DNA of 7,177 nt from an uncultured Verrucomicrobiota bacterium (GCA_946481225.1 CAMLNJ010000150.1:1-7177); one strand, 5' to 3'; counted from the first letter of the stretch, positions 1-6,520 are shown. Translations and numbers: made by a program. Notes: generated by a model not told the origin, from the sequence alone.

Positions 1-458
1 CGATGACGGTCGCGACCGAGATCTACGCGACCGGCCTGCACCCGATCGAGAACCGGCCCGTCGACGTCGCGCGCACGCCCGAGGCCAAGCAGGAGCAGCG
101 CAGCTTCTTCTTCTGGTATAAGCCCGAGATGAAGGCGGCGCTGCGCAAGTCGATGCAGCGTCTCGGCCTCGACGACGTCGCCCGTCGCCTGCTCGACGAG
201 AACAAGCCGACCCGCGACGTCACGCCCTCGCCCAAGATCAACCCGGTCAAGCGTGGCGGCTGCGGTGGCGGCGGCATGACGACCGCGCCCTGCGGCATGC
301 GCGTCCCGACCGGCTCGCCGGGCCTGCCCGAGGCCCCGCGCCCCGCGTCCGTCCCGATCGCCGGACCGAAGCATTCGCACTCGCATGCGAACCAAGGCCG
401 CCCGCCGGCGCCGGAGAAAAAGTCCCTGCCCTTCGCCAAGTTCCGCCGCAAGGGTTGA
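1..458 (+). CDS. YgiQ/UPF0313-family radical SAM protein, C-terminal fragment
   Basis: The gene enters from the left edge; the ATG at position 3 is probably internal, because the reading frame is open to base 1 and the visible protein begins in the middle of a recognisable domain. The first ~65 residues (TEIYATGLHP, then RSFFFWYKPEMKAALRKSMQ and LGLDDVARRLL) match in order the end of YgiQ proteins, where a TxYYTGxNP strand is followed by a segment on which residues pair with 'LLRYHDPANWPLIRQAL' and a GKKHLIG-like helix (the DUF3362 region). The radical SAM CxxxCxxC core would lie upstream of the window. YgiQ-type proteins are predicted cytoplasmic Fe-S enzymes of unknown reaction. The last ~75 residues are low-complexity: a short Gly/Cys patch (GGCGGGG and APCG), then Pro-rich sequence with a His/Ser patch (KHSHSHA) and a basic end (KFRRKG). 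A basic, disordered tail is common in the family. The stop is TGA at 456-458. The assignment rests on motif memory, not a search. Confidence 0.7.
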   Translation, partial: MTVATEIYATGLHPIENRPVDVARTPEAKQEQRSFFFWYKPEMKAALRKSMQRLGLDDVARRLLDENKPTRDVTPSPKINPVKRGGCGGGGMTTAPCGMRVPTGSPGLPEAPRPASVPIAGPKHSHSHANQGRPPAPEKKSLPFAKFRRKG

Positions 459-563
459 GCCTGGAACCACCGGCGCAGCCGCGATCACCTCCGCCTCAGC
501 AGATTGCTCGATCTTTCGCGGGGGGCTATCGCCGGATCCAGCGTCGAAAAAACGATACATTCC

Positions 564-588
564 CCGACATGGGCGAGACGCCCGTCGG
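564..588. repeat. 25-nt hairpin, possible REP-like element (copy 1)
   Basis: CCGAC (564-568) pairs with GTCGG (584-588), and GGGCG (571-575) pairs with CGCCC (579-583), with an AT bulge and an AGA loop. It lies in the spacer after the radical SAM gene. It has no T-run directly behind it, so it is not a standard intrinsic terminator. The core CATGGG...CCC layout recurs at 2018-2038, which suggests a dispersed repeat family. Role unknown. Confidence 0.5.
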
Positions 589-600
589 CCTTGTGAACTT

Positions 601-620
601 GGGAAGCCCCGGCTTTTTTT
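601..620 (+). terminator. Weak candidate intrinsic terminator
   Basis: AAGC (604-607) can pair with GCTT (612-615) around a CCCG loop, and seven T residues run from 614 to 620. G601-G603 could add G-U pairs with T616-T618. The stem is short, so the call is weak. An alternative fold pairs CCCGGC (608-613) with GCCGGG (628-633) and puts the T-run in the loop. Either could end transcription from the gene at 1-458, whose stop lies ~140 bases upstream, possibly together with the hairpin at 564-588. Confidence 0.28.
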
Positions 621-679
621 GGTCAAGGCCGGGCGTGCGTTGGCAAGGGGTTGAAGCGGGGACGCGCGGCGGCTAGGGA

Positions 680-1972
680 ATGCGCGTGGACACCCCCAAC
701 TGGCTGCATCCGCGGGAGGAATTGGTCGCGACGATGGACCGCATCTATCGCTACCATATGACGACGACCTCGGGCGGGAACCTCTCCATCCTCGATCCCG
801 ACGGGAGCATCTGGATAACGCCTTCGCGCGTGGATAAAGGCTCGCTACGTCCGAGCGATGTCGTGCGCGTGCGGCCCGACGGCTCGCGCGAGGGGTTGCA
901 TCCGCCGTCTTCGGAGTTCCCCTTTCACCGCGAGATCTACAAGGCGCGTCCGGACATCAAGGCGATCGTGCACGCGCATCCCGGCGCGCTGGTGGCTTTC
1001 AGCATCGTGCGCCGCCTGCCGGAGACGCGCGTGCAGACGCACGCGTATCAGGTGTGCGGCAAGATCGCCTATGCGGCCTACGCGTGCCCGGGCAGCCAGG
1101 AGCTGGGCGAGAAGATAGCCGCCGCGTTCGCCGGAGGAGCGGACTGCGTGATGCTGGAAAACCACGGCGTGGTCATCGGCGGGCGCGATCTGGCGGAGGC
1201 GTTCCAGCGCTTCGAGACGCTCGAGTTTGTGGCGCAGACCGACATCCGCGCGTCGGCGCTGGGCAGGCTGCGTTTTCTGCCCGCCGAGGCGTTGGGCAAC
1301 CAGGCGGTTCCGGACTTCGGCGTGTTGCCCGCGCTGGCGCCGAGCAACGCGGAGAAGGACTTGCGCGCTCAGGTTTGCGAGTTCACCCACCGCGCGTATC
1401 GGCAGCGGCTGATGATCAGCACGGCGGGTTCGATCTCGGCGCGGGTGGACGCGACCCATTTCGTCACGACGCCGCGTCGGCGCGACCGTCTCGAACTGAC
1501 GGCGGAGAATCTCGTGCGCGTGTCGCGCGACGCCTGCGAGGCGGGCAAGCGCGCGAGCCGCACGAGCCGTCTGCACGGACTGATTTACGCGACGAATCCC
1601 GAGGTGGGCGCGGTGATCAACGCCCAGCCGGTGTGCGCGAGCGCGTTCTGCATGACGGCGGCGGAGTTCTCCACGCGGACGATCCCGGAAAGTTATCTCG
1701 TGTTGAACGACGCGCCGAAGGTGCCCTTCGCGTGCGTGGTAAACGACGCCGAGGCGCTCGCGGCGCGGATGTCGTTGAAGCATTGTCCGGTGCTGCTGAT
1801 CGAGAACGAGGGCGCGCTGATCGTGGGGCGCACGCTGCTGGAGGCTTTCGATCGGCTGGAGGTCCTGGAGGCGACGGCGGAGGCCCTGCAATTGAGCCGC
1901 CCGCTGGGGCCGTTGGTGCCGATGCCCGACGGCGCGCTCTCGGAGCTGCGGCGGGCGTTCGGCATGGAGTAG
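680..1972 (+). CDS. Class II aldolase/adducin-family protein with two tandem domains
   Basis: This 430-residue protein holds two copies of the class II aldolase (FucA/RhaD/AraD type) fold; single-domain relatives are ~200-260 residues. Copy 1 (about 8-195) has the family's active-site set: GGN at 32-34 (phosphate loop), Glu79 in SSEF (catalytic acid/base position), HAHP with His98 and His100, and His162 in ENHG. The three histidines would bind a divalent metal, usually zinc. Copy 2 (about 228-405) aligns by its spacing and by ENxG at 375-378, but the matching positions read AGS, Thr295, Asn314, Gln316 and Glu377, so it cannot bind metal in the usual way. Copy 1 is therefore the likely catalytic unit, acting on a small sugar-phosphate-like or hydroxy-acid substrate that the sequence does not reveal. 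No signal peptide is seen, so it is cytoplasmic. Start choice: AGGGA at 675-679 abuts the ATG at 680, while an in-frame GTG at 686 sits at a better 6-base distance, so the true start may be 686. Alternative roles in this superfamily include epimerase, dehydratase and methylthioribulose-phosphate dehydratase activities. Confidence 0.88.
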   Translation: MRVDTPNWLHPREELVATMDRIYRYHMTTTSGGNLSILDPDGSIWITPSRVDKGSLRPSDVVRVRPDGSREGLHPPSSEFPFHREIYKARPDIKAIVHAHPGALVAFSIVRRLPETRVQTHAYQVCGKIAYAAYACPGSQELGEKIAAAFAGGADCVMLENHGVVIGGRDLAEAFQRFETLEFVAQTDIRASALGRLRFLPAEALGNQAVPDFGVLPALAPSNAEKDLRAQVCEFTHRAYRQRLMISTAGSISARVDATHFVTTPRRRDRLELTAENLVRVSRDACEAGKRASRTSRLHGLIYATNPEVGAVINAQPVCASAFCMTAAEFSTRTIPESYLVLNDAPKVPFACVVNDAEALAARMSLKHCPVLLIENEGALIVGRTLLEAFDRLEVLEATAEALQLSRPLGPLVPMPDGALSELRRAFGME

Positions 1973-2017
1973 GGGCGCGGGGAGAGCGAGGCGGCGAAGG
2001 CCGGCGCCCGCTGCGAG

Positions 2018-2038
2018 GCATGGGGGCGGAGCCCCTGC
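2018..2038. repeat. 21-nt hairpin, possible REP-like element (copy 2)
   Basis: GGGGC (2023-2027) pairs with GCCCC (2031-2035) around a GGA loop; GCA (2018-2020) and TGC (2036-2038) extend the stem past a two-base TG bulge. It lies 45 bases after the aldolase stop and has no T-run. Its layout (CATGGG, two-base bulge, five-pair stem, three-base purine loop) matches the hairpin at 564-588. It could serve as a transcript end or mRNA-stability element, or be a dispersed repeat. Confidence 0.5.
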
Positions 2039-2096
2039 GGTGGAAGGGGGGAATCGTCCAGAAAGAGGCCCCGGAAAAGCGCGCCGAACATAAGCA

Positions 2097-2141
2097 TGTC
2101 AATTTCCGGAACCTGTGTAAGAACAGTGGGTTAAATTGACA
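2097..2141. repeat. 45-bp element bounded by a perfect 9-bp inverted repeat
   Basis: TGTCAATTT at 2097-2105 is the exact reverse complement of AAATTGACA at 2133-2141. Inside, AACC (2110-2113) can pair with GGTT (2129-2132), directly continuing the right arm, and CTGT (2113-2116) with ACAG (2123-2126) as an alternative. The block is clearly richer in A/T than its surroundings. The repeat reads TTGACA outward-in on both strands, i.e. two divergent -35-like hexamers, though no good -10 hexamer lies at 17 bases (2159-2164 is ACTCAG). It could be a regulator-binding site or mRNA hairpin in front of the synthetase gene, or abutted ends of a lost insertion sequence, because it begins with TG and ends with CA. 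No flanking target duplication was seen. Confidence 0.6.
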
Positions 2142-2171
2142 GGAAACCGGGGCGAACAACTCAGTGGCGGA

Positions 2172-4934
2172 GTGAACACCGAAGCTTTCCTCGACCGCGC
2201 CGTCCCCCTGCCTCAACCGACTGAACCCGGAATTACCGATTACGAGGTCAAGCGGCTGGCGCCGTCCGCGTGGTCGCGGCGTTCGGGCTCTCTTCCGCCT
2301 ATGACGGTGCCGGTTTTGTTCGAGCAGGTGGCGGCGATGCGGCCCGAGGCGCCGGCCCTCTGCCTGTTTGGCGAGGTGATGACCTACCGTGAACTGAACC
2401 GGCGGGCGAATCAGCTCGCCCATTATCTGCGGGAGCGGGGCGTGGGGCCGGACAGGCCGGTGGCGATTTGCGCGGAGCGCTCCTTGGAGCTCGTGGTCGG
2501 GCAGCTCGGCATTCTGAAGGCCGGAGGCGCCTACGCGCCGCTCGACGCCGCCTCGCCGCCGGAGCGGCTGGCGTTGATGCTCGAGGACACGGGGACCGGG
2601 GTGATCCTGACGCAGCGGCATCTGCTGGGGCTTTTGCCCGAGGAGGCGCGGACGCGGGCGGTGTGTCTCGACGTCGACTGGACCGAGATCGCCCTTCGTC
2701 CCGACCATAATCCTCTTTCCACGACCGGGCCCGAGAATCTCGCCTATATCATCTACACCTCGGGTTCGACGGGGCGCCCCAAGGGGGTGGCGGTTCCACA
2801 CCGGGGAATCGTGCGTCTGGTGCATGGGCAGGACTATGCGCCCTTCGAGCCGGGCCAGCGTTTCCTGCTGCTCGCCTCGCCGGCTTTCGACGCGATCGTG
2901 TTCGAGCTGTGGGGCGCGCTGCTGCACGGGGCGGCATGCGTGATCTTTCCGGACCGCTGGCCCGACTTCACCAAGCTCGAGCAAGTCATTCGCGAGCAGC
3001 GCGTCACCTGCCTCTGGCTGACCGCGGGGCTGTTCAACCAGATCATCGACCACCGGCCGGAGACGCTGGCCTTCGCCCGCCACGTGCTCGCCGGCGGGGA
3101 GGCGCTTTCGATCAAGCATATCCGGCGCGCGCAAAAGCTGCTGCCGCACGTGACGATCACCAACGGCTACGGCCCCACCGAGTGCACGACCTTCGCCTGC
3201 ACCTATCGCATCGGGCCGGCGGCGGAGTGGGATGGCGGCTCGATCCCGATCGGGCGCCCGATCAACCACACCGAGGCGCACATCGTGGACGAGAAGCTCG
3301 CGCCCGTGCCGATCGGCGAGCCGGGCGAGCTGCTGCTCGGCGGAGCGGGATTGGCGACGGGGTATTACCGGCGGCCGGAGCTCACGGCGGAGAAATTCAT
3401 TCCCAATCCATTCAACAGCGACCCGGGCTCGCGCCTTTATCGCACGGGCGACCGCTGTCGCTGGCGGCCCGACGGGCTGATCGAGTATCTCGGGCGCATC
3501 GACGACCAGATCAAGCTGCGCGGCTTCCGGATCGAGCCGGGCGAGATCGAGGCGGCCCTGCGCAAGCTGCCCGGGGTCCGCGACGCCACGGTCTTTGCGC
3601 GGGAGATGGCGACCGGCGCCGGGAAACAGCTCGTCGCCTGCGTCGTTCCCGAGCCCGGACGCCGGCTCCTCATGGCGGAGTTGCGGGCGCAACTGGCGCC
3701 GATGCTGCCCGGCTACATGGTGCCGGCCCGGATCCGGGCGGTGGACGCCTTTCCGCTCAACGCGAACGGCAAGGTGGACCGTCGCGCGTTGGCGGAGTTG
3801 TTTGGCGCCGAGCCGGAGTCGGGCGAAGGCGCGCCGTCCGCGCCCGGCTCCGGCGGCGGGGCCGCGGGCGACGCCGTGCTCACGAGTCGTTTGCTCACGC
3901 TCTGGCGGCGCGTGCTCGGCGAGCCTTCGCTGCGGGCGGACCAGAGCTTTTTCGAGCACGGCGGCGACTCGCTCCTCAGCATACAGCTCGCGCTCGAGAT
4001 CGAGCGGACCTTCGGGCGCCGGGTGTCGATGCAGGCGATCTACGAAAATCCGAGCGCGGCGGCCTTCGCGCGGCAGTGGCCGGATCGGGAGACGGAGGGG
4101 GATCGGCTTTCGTTGCGCGGCACGGGCCCGGGCGCGCCGTTGTTTCACGTCCCCGGAGTGGGCGGCGTGGAAAAACTGAGTCTGTCGCGCGCGGCGGTTT
4201 TGAGGGGGCGTCGCCGCTACTACGACGAGCTTGTCCATCCGGGCGCGGGCGACGACGCGCGCCCCCTCGAGTCGGTCGACGAGTTGGCGGAGGAGATGGC
4301 GCGGCAGATCCGGGCGGTCCACCCCGAGGGGCCCTGCGTGATGAGCGGCTTCTCCTTCGGCGGGATCCTCGCCTATGAAACGGCCCGGCGGCTGCGCGCC
4401 TCGGGCTACCCGGTGGAGCAGGTGGTGCTCTGGGACTCGATGTGCGACGACCTCATCGTGCGGAAGAATCCCTTCGCGGTCCTGCTCGATCTCGCGCGCG
4501 GGTCGGCGCGCCACTTTTGGCGCACGGCGGCGCGCGGGCGGTTCCGCGAGTTTTTCTTCCCGCCGCTTACTCCCGTGCGGCGGGTGCTCTGGCTCAAGCT
4601 GCTGGACCGGCTGCTGCCGCATTTCGTGCTGGGCCCGCGCACGCGCGGGCTGATGCCGCACCGCGACAAGATCTGCCTGGCGAACCTTCGCGCCTATCAC
4701 GCGTATCGGCCGCGGCCTTACGACGGGGACGTGATGCTTTTTCGCTGCACGAGCTACGACGTGGGCCTGTTCCACCAGCTGAAAAAGACCGCCGCGCACA
4801 ACTGGGAGCGCCACGTGAAAGGCACGTTGACCGTCCAGGAGCTGCATTGCGCCCACGAGGACATGATGGACGAGCCCGTGGCGACGGTGATCATGGAGAA
4901 GACCGAGCGCGCGCTGGAGGCGGCGAAGGCGTGA
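2172..4934 (+). CDS. Single-module NRPS-like synthetase (adenylation - carrier - thioesterase)
   Basis: A ~920-residue cytoplasmic enzyme predicted to activate a carboxylic (likely amino) acid as AMP ester, load it on a phosphopantetheine arm and release it by thioesterase action. Numbering from GTG 2172. Adenylation domain ~45-540: MTYREL (70-75), LKAGGAYAPLD (116-126), ATP loop YTSGSTGRPKG (195-205), FDAIVFE (239-245), GYGPTE (332-337), YRTGD (423-427), hinge GRIDDQIKLRG (441-451), NGKVDR with catalytic Lys534. Asp240, which holds the substrate amine, is present. Then a Gly/Ser/Pro linker and a carrier domain (~570-640) with FFEHGGDSL, Ser600 being the attachment site. Thioesterase ~655-920: GFSFGG with Ser728, Asp755 (LWDS) and His895 (CAHEDM) form the triad. 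No condensation, reductase or epimerase domain exists. Start: the frame is open from TTG 2136, but that codon lies inside an inverted repeat, so GTG 2172, preceded by GGCGGA, is preferred though its spacing is poor; ATG 2301 would cut into the linker before the domain. A phosphopantetheinyl transferase must be encoded elsewhere. Product unknown. Confidence 0.9.
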   Translation: MNTEAFLDRAVPLPQPTEPGITDYEVKRLAPSAWSRRSGSLPPMTVPVLFEQVAAMRPEAPALCLFGEVMTYRELNRRANQLAHYLRERGVGPDRPVAICAERSLELVVGQLGILKAGGAYAPLDAASPPERLALMLEDTGTGVILTQRHLLGLLPEEARTRAVCLDVDWTEIALRPDHNPLSTTGPENLAYIIYTSGSTGRPKGVAVPHRGIVRLVHGQDYAPFEPGQRFLLLASPAFDAIVFELWGALLHGAACVIFPDRWPDFTKLEQVIREQRVTCLWLTAGLFNQIIDHRPETLAFARHVLAGGEALSIKHIRRAQKLLPHVTITNGYGPTECTTFACTYRIGPAAEWDGGSIPIGRPINHTEAHIVDEKLAPVPIGEPGELLLGGAGLATGYYRRPELTAEKFIPNPFNSDPGSRLYRTGDRCRWRPDGLIEYLGRIDDQIKLRGFRIEPGEIEAALRKLPGVRDATVFAREMATGAGKQLVACVVPEPGRRLLMAELRAQLAPMLPGYMVPARIRAVDAFPLNANGKVDRRALAELFGAEPESGEGAPSAPGSGGGAAGDAVLTSRLLTLWRRVLGEPSLRADQSFFEHGGDSLLSIQLALEIERTFGRRVSMQAIYENPSAAAFARQWPDRETEGDRLSLRGTGPGAPLFHVPGVGGVEKLSLSRAAVLRGRRRYYDELVHPGAGDDARPLESVDELAEEMARQIRAVHPEGPCVMSGFSFGGILAYETARRLRASGYPVEQVVLWDSMCDDLIVRKNPFAVLLDLARGSARHFWRTAARGRFREFFFPPLTPVRRVLWLKLLDRLLPHFVLGPRTRGLMPHRDKICLANLRAYHAYRPRPYDGDVMLFRCTSYDVGLFHQLKKTAAHNWERHVKGTLTVQELHCAHEDMMDEPVATVIMEKTERALEAAKA

Positions 4935-4942
4935 GGGGCCTA

Positions 4943-4980
4943 GCCGCGGGGCGGCCGCCTTCGCGCCGCGCCCGGGCGCG
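4943..4980. terminator. GC-rich hairpins between convergent genes
   Basis: The 46-base gap between the two convergent genes holds GCCGC (4943-4947) pairing with GCGGC (4951-4955) around GGG, and a perfect 14-bp palindrome CGCGCCCGGGCGCG at 4967-4980 that abuts the minus-strand stop codon. Neither has a T-run on either strand, so a canonical intrinsic terminator is not shown; a two-way barrier to transcription or a cruciform-prone spacer is only an inference from position. Confidence 0.3.
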
Positions 4981-5640
4981 TCAGAGCCCGCCCAAAGCGC
5001 CGAGGAAGGCGCGGGCGATGATCATGTGTCCGGCCGGCTGCGGGTGGATGCGATCCCAGGCGAGCGCCATCGGGTGGAGATGGGCGGTGACGGCGTCGAA
5101 GGCGGCCTGGGTGTCGACCAGCGTGGCGCCGTGCTTCGCGGCGAGACGGCGGACGATGGCGCCGTATTCGTCCATGCGCGCACGCATCGGATCGGCGCGG
5201 TTGGCCTCGATGAAGAAAGGCGTCGCGAGCACGAGGCGCGACGGCGCGGCCAAAGTCGCGAGGGTGCGGATGGCGAGCGTCTCCAGCATGCGCTCGTATT
5301 CGTCGGGCAGGACATGGGTCTCGGTCCGGAGCGGGGTGTCGAACTGACGCCAGACGTCGTTGATGCCGATTAGGATCGCGACGGCGTCGGGCCGCAGGTC
5401 GAGGACGTCCGCCTGCCAGCGGGCGGCGAGGTCGCGGACGGTGTGTCCGGAGGTGCCGCGGTTGAAGACGCGGACGCCGTCCTGCGGGCGGGTGGCGACG
5501 AGCCAGGATTCGACGAGGGAGACGTAGCCGCGACCGAGGCCGGCGGTGCCCCAGGGGGCGGGCTCGCCCATGGGCTCGCGGTTGGCGTCGGTGATGGAGT
5601 CCCCGATGAAGAGGAGGCGGGCGTCGCGGGGAAGCGTCAT
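4981..5640 (-). CDS. SGNH/GDSL-family hydrolase (putative esterase/lipase-type)
   Basis: This 219-residue protein shows the SGNH blocks in order: block I FIGDSITDAN with nucleophile Ser15 near the N-terminus, block II NRGTSGHTV with its oxyanion glycine near 65, block III LIGINDVWRQ with Asn94, and block V WDRIHP with Asp196 and His199, the other two members of the triad. Length (~200-230) is normal for the single-domain family, which hydrolyses carboxyl esters such as acetylated sugars, lipids or thioesters; the real substrate cannot be read from sequence. There is no signal peptide or membrane segment, so it should act in the cytoplasm, unlike secreted rhamnogalacturonan acetylesterases. 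The start ATG (5640-5638) overlaps the stop of the upstream glycosylase gene in ATGA, and no clear Shine-Dalgarno sequence precedes it, which points to translational coupling. The same frame stays open far upstream, but that part only shadows the glycosylase gene. Confidence 0.88.
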   Translation of the reverse strand: MTLPRDARLLFIGDSITDANREPMGEPAPWGTAGLGRGYVSLVESWLVATRPQDGVRVFNRGTSGHTVRDLAARWQADVLDLRPDAVAILIGINDVWRQFDTPLRTETHVLPDEYERMLETLAIRTLATLAAPSRLVLATPFFIEANRADPMRARMDEYGAIVRRLAAKHGATLVDTQAAFDAVTAHLHPMALAWDRIHPQPAGHMIIARAFLGALGGL

Positions 5641-6503
5641 GACGGGACGGGTGTTCGGTGGGTTTCCGGGGCGGGGGCGAGTTTTTGGCGCGCGGGCGAC
5701 CAGCAGGTGGTGCGGCCGCCGATGGTGGCGCGTTCGAGGGGCTTTTTCGTGCGCGGGCATTTGCCGCCGTCCTCCCAGCGGTGGGTGAAGAGCCAGCTCG
5801 CGGGCGGGTCGGGCCATTCGGGGGCGTCGGACTCCCCGATGAGGCGCAATGCCTGCGCGGCGACCCAGACGGTCTCGCGGTGAAGCTTCTTTATCTCGGC
5901 GGGCGAGAGGTCGCCGCAGCGGCGGGCGGGGTGGATGGCGGCGCGCCAGAGGATCTCGTCGGCCATCCAGTTGCCGATGCCGGGGAAGCGCTCCTGCATG
6001 AGGAGCACGGCCTTGATCGGGGCGCGGGAGCGGCGTCGAAGAAAATCGGATACGGCGGCGAGGGTGAAGCGGGGCGACGTGATCGCGGGCGCGATTTGGG
6101 ACCACCAGTCTGGCGCCTCCCCGCCCTCGTGAAAGAGCACGCGGCCGAACATGCGGAAGTCGGAGAAGACGAGCGATTGCTTCGCGGCGAGCTGGTCGAG
6201 GATGAGGTGATCCGGCTTGGTGTCGGGAAGGCCGGCGGGGCGGACAAGGAGCTCGCCGGTCATGCCGAGGTGGAGGCCGAGCCAGAGCGGCGCGCCGTCC
6301 TCGGCGGTGAAGCGAAAGAGCAGCTGTTTCGCCGCGGCGGCGGAAGAGTCGAGTCGCGCGCCGGCGAGACGCCTCGACAGGGCGGCGGTGTCGCAGCCGC
6401 GGAGGACGCGGGAGCGCGGGTGCAGGCGCACGCCGGAGACGACGTGGCCGATGCCGGGGTTCCAGCGGCGACGGATGTATTCGACCTCTGCGAGTTCGGG
6501 CAT
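5637..6503 (-). CDS. Fpg/Nei-family DNA glycosylase with a degenerate zinc finger
   Basis: This 288-residue protein belongs to the formamidopyrimidine-DNA glycosylase / endonuclease VIII family, which removes oxidised bases and nicks the backbone in base excision repair. Visible features: the N-terminal MPELAEVE, in which Pro2 is the catalytic nucleophile after Met removal and Glu3 the acid; Lys59 in KQLLF (the family's Lys57/58); HLGMTG with Met81, and DFRMFG with Arg117 and Phe119, matching the residues that fill the gap left by the flipped base; and the helix-two-turn-helix GIGNWMADEILWRAAIHP (175-192). The C-terminal beta-hairpin finger keeps its shape and its GGRTT arginine (Arg264), but the four zinc cysteines align as Cys249, Thr252, Ser269 and Arg272, so three are lost. 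It may use a zincless finger as in NEIL1 or plant Fpg, or be impaired. No Shine-Dalgarno is evident at the ATG. The M24 gene ends 47 bases upstream; the hydrolase start overlaps its stop. Fpg versus Nei specificity is undecided. Confidence 0.9.
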   Translation of the reverse strand: MPELAEVEYIRRRWNPGIGHVVSGVRLHPRSRVLRGCDTAALSRRLAGARLDSSAAAAKQLLFRFTAEDGAPLWLGLHLGMTGELLVRPAGLPDTKPDHLILDQLAAKQSLVFSDFRMFGRVLFHEGGEAPDWWSQIAPAITSPRFTLAAVSDFLRRRSRAPIKAVLLMQERFPGIGNWMADEILWRAAIHPARRCGDLSPAEIKKLHRETVWVAAQALRLIGESDAPEWPDPPASWLFTHRWEDGGKCPRTKKPLERATIGGRTTCWSPARQKLAPAPETHRTPVPS

Positions 6504-6520
6504 GGGGCGTTACGCTGTAT

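Noticed and set aside
845..1891. 348-codon minus-strand open frame opposite the aldolase gene
   Set aside because: Arg/Ala-rich translation with no motif, fully antisense to a gene with an intact active site.
2136..2164. Sigma-70 promoter using TTGACA at 2136-2141
   Set aside because: The hexamer is perfect, but the sequence 17 bases further on (ACTCAG) does not look like a -10 element, and a start there would fall at or past the GTG start codon.
2136..2171. TTG 2136 as the synthetase start
   Set aside because: It is possible but less likely: TTG is rare, no Shine-Dalgarno precedes it, and it lies inside the right arm of the inverted repeat. GTG 2172 was preferred without certainty.
4141..4260. 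Possible frameshift at the beginning of the thioesterase domain
   Set aside because: The stretch after FHVPGVGG looks divergent from usual thioesterases, but the same frame carries motifs on both sides (RRRYYDEL and later GFSFGG), so no shift is needed.
2909..4378. 489-codon plus-strand frame inside the synthetase gene
   Set aside because: Shadow in another frame of the adenylation and carrier domains; translation is Arg/Ala-rich without motifs.
1617..4856. Very long open frame on the minus strand (1079 codons) across the aldolase and synthetase genes
   Set aside because: Its product is an Arg/Pro/His-rich low-complexity string without domains, and it runs antisense to two genes with clear conserved motifs. 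It is the usual result of high GC at third positions.
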